Source of the DNA: Prunella strophiata
Lineage: Eukaryota; Chordata; Aves; Passeriformes; Prunellidae
Direction of reading: 5' to 3'
Length of the DNA: 64,000 bases
NCBI GenBank assembly: GCA_036583965.1
Contig: JAZBQD010000014.1
Location: 71,837,108 to 71,901,107 of the forward strand
Both the position numbers and the translations under genes were made by a program. The number at the start of each line of letters is the position of its first letter. The stretch's first letter is position 1. Shown piece by piece: positions 47,781 through 58,720 of the stretch. The notes beneath the pieces were generated by a model. That model saw only the letters and a program-made list of their open reading frames with translations, made no database searches and was not told where the DNA came from.

Positions 47781-48797
47781 TGTGTATTGGTTTGCATGGC
47801 AAGGTTTTGGTAGCAGGGAGGCTACAGGAATGGCTTCTTTGAGAAGCTGCTGGAAGCTTCCCCCATGTCTGGCAGAGACAATGCCAGCCAGCTCCAGGAT
47901 GCCACTGGCCAAGCCTGAGACCTTCAGCCATGGTAGTAACATGTCTGGGATAACATGTTTAAGAAGGAAAAGTTATTGGGCAGAAGCAATTGCAGCCAGA
48001 GAAGTGAGGACTGAGAGTATGTGAGAGAAACAGCTCTGCAGACACCAAAGTCAGCTAAGAAGGAAAGGGAGGACATGTTCCAGGTACTGTAGCTGAGATT
48101 TTCCTGCAGCCCATGATGCAGGCCATAGTGAAGCAGATTGTTCCTGGAGCACATGGAGGTCTGCAGGAGGGAAGCACAAATCTACCTGTAGCCTGTGGAA
48201 GAGCCCCATGTTGGAGCAGGTCCTGGAAGGACCTGTGTGCCTGTGGAGAGAAGAGCAGGCTTCCTGGTAGGACTTGTGACCTCACAGGGGACCCACTTTA
48301 GAGCAGTTCCTGAAGGACTGACCCCAGGGAAGGTACCTCACACTGGAGCAGCTCGTGAAGAACCACAGCCCATAAGAAGGACCCATATGGGAGAAATTAA
48401 TGGAGAACTGTCTCCTGTAGGAAGGATCTCATGCTGCAGCAGCACAAGGACTCCTCTTCCTAAAGGGGAAGCAGTGGCATGAACTGACTGTAACTTCCAT
48501 TCTCATCTTCTTGCACTACTGGTGGGGAGGAGGGAGAGAATGGGGAATAAAGTTAATGGTGGGAAGGAGAAAGGGATGGGGGAAAGGTGTTTTAAAGACT
48601 TGTTTTATTTCTCATTACCCTAATCTGATTTTGATTGGTAATAAACTTAATTAATTTCTCCCTTTTCTCCCTCTGATGTCTCCCTGTCCTTATCTCAGCT
48701 CATGAGCTTTTTTATATTTTATCCAGCTGAGGAGGGAAGTGATTGATAGAAAGGCTCTGGTGGGCACTTGTCATCCAGCCAGGATCCACCCACCACA
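47781..48797 (+). mobile_element. LTR about 1 kb, passerine-type, solo
   Basis: Starts TGTGTATTGGTTTGCATGGC and ends CCACCACA. The interior has degenerate roughly 30-bp repeats around GGAGCAG-TTCCTGAAGGACTG. Near the 3' end are ATTGGTAATAAA and CTCATTACCCTAATCTGATT. I recall this as a common bird LTR family. No coding region and no clear target duplication were seen. Confidence 0.7.
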
Positions 48798-50557
48798 GTA
48801 GTATTCTGAGCAAAGTGTCTGGGCTTTCACTGAAGGGAAGATTTAGTAAGTACTGTCATTGGAGTGTGAAAGAGTACATGATCATGTTTAGAGTAGCTAC
48901 CAACAGTTTCCTAGGCAGGCTCATGCTCCAGGCCCTACTGGGGTGTACATGTCTGCAGTCTTAGAGCTTCTGCAAGGAATCACAACCTTGTGGTTGGAGA
49001 ACTGTCACATGAAAAGGGAATATTTCCTTGATCCTTAGTATTTAATTTGTCAGTGCCCCGGGAAAGCTGAGACCCTTGTGCCTGACCAGTCTGTCAGTCT
49101 CCTGTTACAGGGACCCTTTGTTGAGCAGTCCTGCTGGATTGAAGCTTGACTGACATTCAGGGAAATAGGCCAAGAGCATAAGGGAGACCCCTCAGCAGGT
49201 CTTCCCTCTTTATGACCCCCTCAGCAGGACTTCCTATTTGAATATGTTACCTGCTGCTGGCAACTGCTAGCATCCATGAAGGAGTAATGGAATTTTGGAA
49301 TTTTATGGAACTATACTCTTTATAAACATAAAATTGTGACAGGTAAAGGTTTAAGGATTGTTGGTGATGGTATTTGTCAGTGATAGTATTTGATTGCAAA
49401 AACTTATTCAAAGCAATATACAGACAAGCTGTAGCCTCCAATAAAAATATTCAGCAGGCAGAGTGCATTTCTAACCCAACAGGTGTTCCTATGGAGGAGA
49501 AGGTTCAGCCCATTGACTGATCCCAGCAGTTATGATGGAGCCTTCACTAACTTCTTCTCCATTCTTGGCTTACTTTTATACTATTTCATTACATTTAGGG
49601 GAAGCTGGAGTGACTCTAGTCATGCATATATTTGCTACGGATTACTGTAAAATCCTCTCACTTCACTTTCAAAGATACAGTCAAAAAAATATATAGAGCT
49701 CATGCCCAGTGAGAGGTTGTCGTAACTTGGAGGCAGGTAACTTTGGGATGGAGGTGTGCACTAATATTACAATTAGGCTATAATGAACCACGTTCATCTG
49801 AGGAAAGCGATTTTGCCACAGTTGCTGGCTTGGCAGCAAGACATCTCCTCTCTCACAGCTGCTGTGCAGTTAATCAGCTTCAAAGTACCATCAAGTTGCT
49901 GCCCCTGCAAGGATTTTGCAAGAGCCTGGTTGTGGTATCTCCATTCCACTCCACCCTGCTTAGCAGGTGCTTATGGTTGTATGGGGAATCATCATGGAGC
50001 ATGCCAACCCAGTTCCATCCTGGGAACAGCACCTGTATTTTACCCTAAAATTTCTGTCCCATTATAACTCATTAGGAAATAAATTTAACTTCTCTGTTTC
50101 CTCTGATTTTACCCCCAGTCATCTTTCCATACAAACATTGCTCCACTCTCCAGAGGATTACTGAGCAGATGTGAGCTCTGCTGTCCCTTTCGACTGAAAA
50201 AGACAGAGGTTTTTTCCCAAGTTCCTTTTGAACCTGTCATGCACCTGTTACAAGTCCTCAGTCTCCTGTAGTTTTGTGGGTCAGTCACATGTGAAACAGC
50301 ACAACTGGCTGGCATATGCTCTGCTCATGAGGGGAGACAAGAGAAGGATCCCTCTGCTCGCACCAGACCTGCAGCTGCCAAACCTCACCAAAGCACCTGA
50401 GGAGCCCCCAGGGATTGATGGCACAGAAGGGAGGTGATGGAGGACAACACAGCAGCCAGCCTACCCTCCATCTGGGTGTGAAGAAGGCAGGGCTGGGAAC
50501 TGTCAGCAACATCCCACCAGGTCTGGCTCATGGTGCCACCCTGAGGGCTTCCCCTAC
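48798..50557. other. Intergenic sequence between LTR and COMMD4-like fragment
   Basis: No gene, RNA or repeat family was recognised. The minus-strand open frame crossing 50.4-50.67 kb is a read-through of the COMMD4-like exon into intron sequence. Confidence 0.6.
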
Positions 50558-51150
50558 CTTTGGGCAGTCCCAGCTGCTGCAGCTCACTTGACAGAGACTC
50601 ACTGTCTATATTGTGCTTGGCTGCACCGGAGAGGATGAAGCCGAGGACAGCAATGATTGCCTTCACATCCCCTGACTACAGACGGGAGGGAGTGTGAGCT
50701 CTGTCACCTTGGGAAGGCATCTGCAGACTCATTGCTGCCCACCTCTGAAGCATGGCTCCATCAGGGGATTGTGATAAGGACAACAGTGCTCACCTAACTT
50801 TGTACCCGAGGTCAGCTTCAGGATCTTGTCATACTGTGGGAGAGCAGAGCTTCACAGTAAACACCAGCTAACACACTCACTACCAGTGTTAACACTAACA
50901 ATTCTTCCCTAAACATTAATACTAACAACACTTACTATGCATATTATTAATACTAGTAGAGGCCGGTAGCATTCTTAATGCTGAGGCCTGCATGAAGAAC
51001 ACAAAATTAATTAATGTTGCTGATTATGCTATTGTAGTGTTGAAATACTTGGCCTCCACTGCGGTAGCCCCACACTTACCTTGATGGCCTCCCCCAGCAG
51101 GTCCTGCAGCAAGCACCTGGATGCAGATCAGCTTCAGCTTCACTGATGTG
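50558..51150 (-). pseudogene. COMMD4: COMMD4-like fragment, three exons, frameshifted
   Basis: COMMD4 is a COMM-domain protein of the Commander endosomal recycling complex. Three exon-like blocks with intervening introns remain: about 51080-51150 (SVKLKLICIQVL, then a frame break, then LQDLLGEAIK), 50794-50833 (YDKILKLTSGTKL) and 50558-50671 ([20 protein letters not shown] and [11 protein letters not shown]). Splice sites look intact, so this is a duplicated genomic piece and not a processed copy. About four extra bases in the first block break the frame. No exon for the N-terminus or the COMM domain was found, and an LTR-like sequence starts where the homology ends. A sequencing error in an intact gene with distant exons is a less likely reading. 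Confidence 0.7.
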
Positions 51151-51152
51151 AT

Positions 51153-51500
51153 AAAAAGAGTTCACTCTCTAGAATTTTTAAAAGTTTAATAAAGGATAAA
51201 AGGACAAAATAATCCAGCACTGGAGTGCTTTTGGCGCACGGCCAAAGAGCACAGAGGTAGCTTAAAATTATGTTCACTATATATGGTTACATTGCTGGGG
51301 TTACATGCATATTCATTAGCTTATATATTATTCAAACATTCCTTTGAGTTTTTGATGTTCCAGGCACTCACTTGTTTGGTTTTAACCTATGACTTGTCTG
51401 CAGAACATTCTGTAAATTAGGTCTACATATTTCATTTATTCCTGTAGTTTTATCCTGTTGTTTCACACTCCCTGATAGCGCTGATAGAGTCGATAAATCC
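51153..51500 (+). mobile_element. LTR-like sequence, plus orientation
   Basis: Begins GTTCACTCTCTAGAATTTTT and continues AAAAGTTTAATAAAGGATAA. It matches, in opposite orientation, the sequence ending near 60675. It lies between the COMMD4-like fragment and the 30-bp array. The exact ends and family are unknown. Confidence 0.45.
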
Positions 51501-51532
51501 TTCCTGGATGCCTTATGCCTCTTGTTTTTGTC

Positions 51533-53722
51533 AGCTGCCTCCTCACCACGTCGTCGCCGCCGAGCTGCCTCCTCACCACGTCGTCGCCGCCGAGCTGCCT
51601 CCTCACCACGTCGTCGCCGCCGAGCTGCCTCCTCACCACGTCGTCGCCGCCGAGCTGCCTCCTCACCACGTCGTCGCCGCCGAGCTGCCTCCTCACCACG
51701 TCGTCGCCGCCGAGCTGCCTCCTCACCACGTCGTCGCCGCCGAGCTGCCTCCTCACCACGTCGTCGCCGCCGAGCTGCCTCCTCACCACGTCGTCGCCGC
51801 CGAGCTGCCTCCTCACCACGTCGTCGCCGCCGAGCTGCCTCCTCACCACGTCGTCGCCGCCGAGCTGCCTCCTCACCACGTCGTCGCCGCCGAGCTGCCT
51901 CCTCACCACGTCGTCGCCGCCGAGCTGCCTCCTCACCACGTCGTCGCCGCCGAGCTGCCTCCTCACCACGTCGTCGCCGCCGAGCTGCCTCCTCACCACG
52001 TCGTCGCCGCCGAGCTGCCTCCTCACCACGTCGTCGCCGCCGAGCTGCCTCCTCACCACGTCGTCGCCGCCGAGCTGCCTCCTCACCACGTCGTCGCCGC
52101 CGAGCTGCCTCCTCACCACGTCGTCGCCGCCGAGCTGCCTCCTCACCACGTCGTCGCCGCCGAGCTGCCTCCTCACCACGTCGTCGCCGCCGAGCTGCCT
52201 CCTCACCACGTCGTCGCCGCCGAGCTGCCTCCTCACCACGTCGTCGCCGCCGAGCTGCCTCCTCACCACGTCGTCGCCGCCGAGCTGCCTCCTCACCACG
52301 TCGTCGCCGCCGAGCTGCCTCCTCACCACGTCGTCGCCGCCGAGCTGCCTCCTCACCACGTCGTCGCCGCCGAGCTGCCTCCTCACCACGTCGTCGCCGC
52401 CGAGCTGCCTCCTCACCACGTCGTCGCCGCCGAGCTGCCTCCTCACCACGTCGTCGCCGCCGAGCTGCCTCCTCACCACGTCGTCGCCGCCGAGCTGCCT
52501 CCTCACCACGTCGTCGCCGCCGAGCTGCCTCCTCACCACGTCGTCGCCGCCGAGCTGCCTCCTCACCACGTCGTCGCCGCCGAGCTGCCTCCTCACCACG
52601 TCGTCGCCGCCGAGCTGCCTCCTCACCACGTCGTCGCCGCCGAGCTGCCTCCTCACCACGTCGTCGCCGCCGAGCTGCCTCCTCACCACGTCGTCGCCGC
52701 CGAGCTGCCTCCTCACCACGTCGTCGCCGCCGAGCTGCCTCCTCACCACGTCGTCGCCGCCGAGCTGCCTCCTCACCACGTCGTCGCCGCCGAGCTGCCT
52801 CCTCACCACGTCGTCGCCGCCGAGCTGCCTCCTCACCACGTCGTCGCCGCCGAGCTGCCTCCTCACCACGTCGTCGCCGCCGAGCTGCCTCCTCACCACG
52901 TCGTCGCCGCCGAGCTGCCTCCTCACCACGTCGTCGCCGCCGAGCTGCCTCCTCACCACGTCGTCGCCGCCGAGCTGCCTCCTCACCACGTCGTCGCCGC
53001 CGAGCTGCCTCCTCACCACGTCGTCGCCGCCGAGCTGCCTCCTCACCACGTCGTCGCCGCCGAGCTGCCTCCTCACCACGTCGTCGCCGCCGAGCTGCCT
53101 CCTCACCACGTCGTCGCCGCCGAGCTGCCTCCTCACCACGTCGTCGCCGCCGAGCTGCCTCCTCACCACGTCGTCGCCGCCGAGCTGCCTCCTCACCACG
53201 TCGTCGCCGCCGAGCTGCCTCCTCACCACGTCGTCGCCGCCGAGCTGCCTCCTCACCACGTCGTCGCCGCCGAGCTGCCTCCTCACCACGTCGTCGCCGC
53301 CGAGCTGCCTCCTCACCACGTCGTCGCCGCCGAGCTGCCTCCTCACCACGTCGTCGCCGCCGAGCTGCCTCCTCACCACGTCGTCGCCGCCGAGCTGCCT
53401 CCTCACCACGTCGTCGCCGCCGAGCTGCCTCCTCACCACGTCGTCGCCGCCGAGCTGCCTCCTCACCACGTCGTCGCCGCCGAGCTGCCTCCTCACCACG
53501 TCGTCGCCGCCGAGCTGCCTCCTCACCACGTCGTCGCCGCCGAGCTGCCTCCTCACCACGTCGTCGCCGCCGAGCTGCCTCCTCACCACGTCGTCGCCGC
53601 CGAGCTGCCTCCTCACCACGTCGTCGCCGCCGAGCTGCCTCCTCACCACGTCGTCGCCGCCGAGCTGCCTCCTCACCACGTCGTCGCCGCCGAGCTGCCT
53701 CCTCACCACGTCGTCGCCGCCG
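51533..53722. repeat. Minisatellite: 73 identical copies of a 30-bp unit
   Basis: The array is exactly 2,190 bp, or 73 units of 30 bp, with no substitution or indel that I can see. Each unit contains CCTCACCACGTCGTCGCCGC followed by CGAGCTGCCT and carries five CpGs. Ten codons per unit and few stops leave five of six reading frames open across the array. The long plus- and minus-strand open frames here are therefore expected by composition. The right end runs directly into a CpG island and the left end into LTR-like sequence. Confidence 0.98.
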
Positions 53723-54800
53723 CTCCCTCATCCGCGCTGCTGTCGCAGAGTCCGCCTTTGCGACCCGGAACCACTCCCGGGCTACGCCCCTCCTCGCGCC
53801 TTGCCCCGAGTGCCGATGGGGCGCTCCGGTAGGGGCTCTGCGGGGGCCTTTCCGCCGGGACCTGGGCACGAGAGAGGGCCGGAGAAAGGGACGGGGGGTC
53901 TCGCGAGCGGGACCCAGGGCTCCCGCGGGCCCTTCGAGCAGCCCGGGCTCCGCCCCACGCTCCCACGGGCCGCAGCCTCACAGCTCCCAAGCCTGCCAAT
54001 CCCGGCCCGCTTTCTCCGCCCTGTCCAATCACAGCCGCCCTTTCAATCCGGGCGCGGTCTCGCCAATCTCAGCCGGCTCAGTCGCGGCCCGGCCCCTCAG
54101 TTTGGCCTCACTTCCCCGTGCGCCTGAGGCGCCGCTCTCGCTACCGCCGCTTTGGGAGCGGGAGGAGGAGCAATGTCCCCGCTGGCCCCGTCAGCCTCGG
54201 GCGGCGCTGTTTGGTGGGAGGGCGGTTTAGGAGCTTCCCGTTCAGGTCCTGGCCGGGATTTCTCCCAGGGAAGCGGGCAGAGGGCGGGGAAGCGGGTGGA
54301 CTCGACCCCTGCCATGGCGGCGATGGGAGCGGGGTTTGAGGGGACCGCGGGGGGTCGCGGAGCCGAAGGCGGCGGGGAAGGGAATGGGAGGCGGGCTGGG
54401 ATTGCGTGGGGCGGCCACCGCTTGCCTCGGGTTGTGATTGGCTGGCTGGTCCAGCCCTGGGGCATAAATGGCGTGCGTTGGGGCGCTGCTGCTGTCAGTT
54501 CGGCGGTGAAGCTAGGAACGGTGGGAGCTTCGGATACGCGGTTCGAGGAGCGCCGCTGCGCCGGGACCGGACCCCCGCGGCTGCCGATCCGGGGAGCGCT
54601 GGTGAGCACGGACGCGACTCCCGCGTCTGCCTGCGCCGACGTCTGGGGGCCGGCGATGTCCAGCTCTTTCCGCCGCGCACTGCGCGGCTTGGGCGGCTGG
54701 AGGCTGGTGCGAGGCCTGGAGTAGCGCAGGGGCGACTGGCTGCTGTTGCTGAGGGCCGGGGAGTAGCCGTTTCGCGGTTTCTGGATTTAAAGTAATGTTC
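53720..54800 (+). promoter_or_regulatory. Second CpG island with promoter motifs, gene unknown
   Basis: A GC-rich, CpG-dense kilobase. CCAAT boxes lie at 53996, 54025 and 54063, with an inverted one (ATTGG) at 54437. A TATA-like GGCATAAATGG follows at 54461, and a consensus donor (GAGCGCTG then GTGAGC) lies near 54601. This fits a plus-strand promoter with a first exon around 54490-54600. I recognise no protein, and the open frames across it look compositional. An AATAAAG lies at 54811. The partner exons, if any, are not visible in the tandem repeats downstream. Confidence 0.5.
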
Positions 54801-54963
54801 AGAATACCGTGAATAAAGCTGGCTTTTTGTATTTTTATATTGTTATTTTGCTTTTATTTGTAATAATAATGATTTATTTCTTTACTGTTTGATTTCATTA
54901 TTTTGCTTGTTTTATTACATTTTTTGGTTTGTTTTCGTGTTCTTTATTAGATATCTGATGTTG

Positions 54964-57900
54964 CCTGAAAACCCCGGCGGTGCCAGGATATTGCCTAGGT
55001 CAGTGATGGCACCTCTAGGGCTGGAGCTGTCATCACTGCAGGCCTGGGATCGGGGCTGCACATGGCACAGCAACAGTAGGGCTGGCATGCAGACTCGAGG
55101 CTTCTTGTGCCAAAGTAACTGTAGGCCTGTGACATTGATGCTGGGGCTGGGTATTGTGACTGAAAGTAGAACAGGATGTGTGGAGCAGAACAGGGGGCTG
55201 TGACCTTGCGCCTGAAAACCCCGGCGGTGCCAGGATATTGCCTAGGTCAGTGATGGCACCTCTAGGGCTGGAGCTGAAATCAGTGTGGGGCAGGGATTTG
55301 GGAAAGGAAATAGGCCTGAGAACGGGGCAGTGGGCATCGAGGTGAAATGATGCAGGGGCTGGCACAGTGGCTGGGCACTGTAGGGAGGGTGCTGAAATCA
55401 CTGTGAGGCTGGGATATTGATGGTGGGGTGGGCTGAGAGACCCTTGGGCGGGAGCTGAAGTGTTGCAGAGCCGGAGCCAAGAGCGAGACGCTGCCCTTTG
55501 AAGCTGGAGAAACGTGCTACTGGAGCTGGAAGAAGAGAGAGCTGGCAGTGAAATAAAGCTTGTGGGTCAAGAGCTGAAATCACTGGGGCTGGGAAGGGAA
55601 CCTGTAGGGCTGGAGCTGTCGTCACTGCAGGCCTGGGATCTGGGCTGCCCATGGCACAGCAACAGTAGGGCTGGCATGCAGACTCGAGGCTTCTTGTGCC
55701 AAAGTAACTGTAGGCCTGTGACATTGATGCTGGGGCTGGGTATTGTGACTGAAAGTAGAACAGGATGTGTGGAGCAGAACAGGGGGCTGTGACCTTGCGC
55801 CTGAAAACCCCGGCGGTGCCAGGATATTGCCTAGGTCAGTGATGGCACCTCTAGGGCTGGAGCTGAAATCAGTGTGGGGCAGGGATTTGGGAAAGAAACT
55901 AGGCCTGAGAACGGGGCAGTGGGCATTGAGGTGAAATGATGCAGGGGCTGGCATAGTGGCTGGGCACTGTAGGGAGGGTGCTGAAATCACTGTGAGTCTG
56001 GGATATTGATGGTGGGGTGGGCTGAGAGACCCTTGGCGGGAGCTGAAGTGTTGCAGAGCCGGAGCCAAGAGCGAGACGCTGCCCTTTGAAGCTGGAGAAA
56101 CGTGCTACTGGAGCTGGAAGAAGAGAGAGCTGGCAGTGAAATAAAGCTTGTGGGTCAAGAGCTGAAATCACTGGGGCTGGGAAGGGAACCTGTAGGGCTG
56201 GAGCTGTCGTCACTGCAGGCCTGGGATCGGGGCTGCACATGGCACAGCAACAGTAGGGCTGGCATGCAGACTCGAGGCTTCTTGTGCCAAAGTAACTGTA
56301 GGCCTGTGACATTGATGCTGGGGCTGGGTATTGTGACTGAAAGTAGAACAGGATGTGTGGAGCAGAACAGGGGGCTGTGACCTTGCGCCTGAAAACCCCG
56401 GCGGTGCCAGGATATTGCCTAGGTCAGTGATGGCACCTCTAGGGCTGGAGCTGAAATCAGTGTGGGGCAGGGATTTGGGAAAGGAAATAGGCCTGAGAAC
56501 GGGGCAGTGGGCATCGAGGTGAAATGATGCAGGGGCTGGCACAGTGGCTGGGCACTGTAGGGAGGGTGCTGAAATCACTGTGAGGCTGGGATATTGATGG
56601 TGGGGTGGGCTGAGAGACCCTTGGGCGGGAGCTGAAGTGTTGCAGAGCCGGAGCCAAGAGCGAGACGCTGCCCTTTGAAGCTGGAGAAACGTGCTACTGG
56701 AGCTGGAAGAAGAGAGAGCTGGCAGTGAAATAAAGCTTGTGGGTCAAGAGCTGAAATCACTGGGGCTGGGAAGGGAACCTGTACGGCTGGAGCTGGAAGA
56801 AGAGAGAGCTGGCAGTGAAATAAAGCTTGTGGGTCAAGAGCTGAAATCACTGGGGCTGGGAAGGGAACCTGTACGGCTGGAGCTGGAAGAAGAGAGAGCT
56901 GGCAGTGAAATAAAGCTTGTGGGTCAAGAGCTGAAATCACTGGGGCTGGGAAGGGAACCTGTACGGCTGGAGCTGGAAGAAGAGAGAGCTGGCAGTGAAA
57001 TAAAGCTTGTGGGTCAAGAGCTGAAATCACTGGGGCTGGGAAGGGAACCTGTACGGCTGGAGCTGGAAGAAGAGAGAGCTGGCAGTGAAATAAAGCTTGT
57101 GGGTCAAGAGCTGAAATCACTGGGGCTGGGAAGGGAACCTGTACGGCTGGAGCTGGAAGAAGAGAGAGCTGGCAGTGAAATAAAGCTTGTGGGTCAAGAG
57201 CTGAAATCACTGGGGCTGGGAAGGGAACCTGTACGGCTGGAGCTGGAAGAAGAGAGAGCTGGCAGTGAAATAAAGCTTGTGGGTCAAGAGCTGAAATCAC
57301 TGGGGCTGGGAAGGGAACCTGTACGGCTGGAGCTGGAAGAAGAGAGAGCTGGCAGTGAAATAAAGCTTGTGGGTCAAGAGCTGAAATCACTGGGGCTGGG
57401 AAGGGAACCTGTACGGCTGGAGCTGGAAGAAGAGAGAGCTGGCAGTGAAATAAAGCTTGTGGGTCAAGAGCTGAAATCACTGGGGCTGGGAAGGGAACCT
57501 GTAGGGCTGGAGCTGTCGTCACTGCAGGCCTGGGATCGGGGCTGCACATGGCACAGCAACAGTAGGGCTGGCATGCAGACTCGAGGCTTCTTGTGCCAAA
57601 GTAACTGTAGGCCTGTGACATTGATGCTGGGGCTGGGTATTGTGACTGAAAGTAGAACAGGATGTGTGGGGCAGAACACAGGGCGGCAACTTTTTACCTG
57701 AAAACGCCAGCGATGCCAGGATATTGCCTAGGTCAGTGATGGCACCTCTAGGGCTGGAGCTGAAATCAGTGTGGGGCAGGGAAGTGGACTGTGGGGCAGG
57801 GATTTGGGAAAGGAAATAGGCCTGAGAACGGGGCAGTGGGCATCGAGGTGAAATGATGCAGGGGCTGGCACAGTGGCTGGGCACTGTAGGGAGGGTGCTG

Positions 57901-58720
57901 AAATCACTGTGAGGCTGGGATATTGATGGTGGGGTGGGCTGAGAGACCCTTGGGTGGGAGCTGAAGTGTTGCAGATCCAGAGCCAAGAGCGCGATGCTGC
58001 CATTTGAAGCCAGAGAAACGTGCTACTGGAGCTGGAAGAAGAGAGGGCTGGCAGTGAAATAAAGTTTGTGGCTCAAGAGCTGAAATCACTGGGGCTGGGA
58101 AGGGAACCTGTAGGGCTAGAGCTGTCGTCACTGCAGGGCCGGGATCGGGGTGCACATGGCACAGGAACTGTAGGGCTGGCACGCAGACTCTAGGGTTCTT
58201 GTGCTAAATAACTGTAGGCCTGTGACATTGATGCTGGGGCTGGGTATTGTGACTGAAAGTAGAACAGGATGTGTGGAGCAGAACAGGGGACTGCGACCTT
58301 GCGCCTGAAAACGCCAGCGATGCCAGGATATTGCCTAGGTCAGTGATGGCACCTCTAGGGCTGGAGCTGAAATCGGTGTGGGGCTGGGACTTGGGAAGGA
58401 AATTAGGCCAGAGAATGGGGCAGTGGACATCGAGGTGAAATGATGCAGGGGCTGGCACAGTGGCTGGGCACTGTAGGGAGGGTGCTGAAATCACTGTGAG
58501 GCTGGGATATTGATGGTGGGGTGGGCTGAGAGACCCTTGGACGGGAGCTGAAGTGTTGCAGAGCTGGAGGCCAAGAGCAAGATGCTGTCCTTTGAAGCTG
58601 GAGAAATGTGCTACTGGAGCTGGAAGAAGAGAGAGCTGGCAGTGAAATAAAGCTTGTGGGTCAAGAGCTGAAATCACTGGGGCTGGGAAGGGACCTGTAG
58701 GGCTGGAGCTCTCATCTGTG
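54964..58720. repeat. 589-bp tandem repeat array
   Basis: A landmark beginning CCTGAAAACCCCGGCGGTGC (later copies read ACGCCAGCGATG) recurs at 54964, 55211, 55800, 56388, 57697 and 58304. Spacings are 247 (truncated first unit), 589, 588, 1309 and 607. The 1309-bp unit equals 589 plus eight extra 90-bp copies. Units also share AGTGTTGCAGAG and GAAATAAAGC segments. The right-hand units are more diverged than the left. No gene was recognised; open frames follow the repeat. Confidence 0.92.
56696..57505. repeat. Nested 90-bp minisatellite, nine copies
   Basis: Within one 589-bp unit, a 90-bp segment starting GCTGGAGCTGGAAGAAGAGA is present nine times in tandem, virtually identical. The same segment is single-copy in the other units. 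Each copy contains an AATAAAG hexamer, and the unit length is a multiple of three, which explains the 336- and 348-codon open frames on the two strands. Confidence 0.95.

Noticed and set aside
51533..53722. CRISPR-like array
   Set aside because: Regular perfect repeats, but with no spacers; units are directly contiguous and the context is a vertebrate genome.
51368..54230. Open frames of 748-902 codons on both strands over the 30-bp array
   Set aside because: They exist because the unit is 30 bp and nearly stop-free. Several overlap in conflicting frames, none has recognisable domains, and no splice context supports one over another.
54152..54724. 190-codon plus-strand open frame in the second CpG island
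   Set aside because: GC-rich composition favours long frames, several overlapping frames exist, and no similarity to a known protein was seen. A promoter with an untranslated exon explains the sequence better.
56575..57701. Open frames of 336 and 348 codons over the 90-bp repeats
   Set aside because: The unit is divisible by three and stop-free in these frames. They occur on both strands at the same place, so they are by-products of the array.
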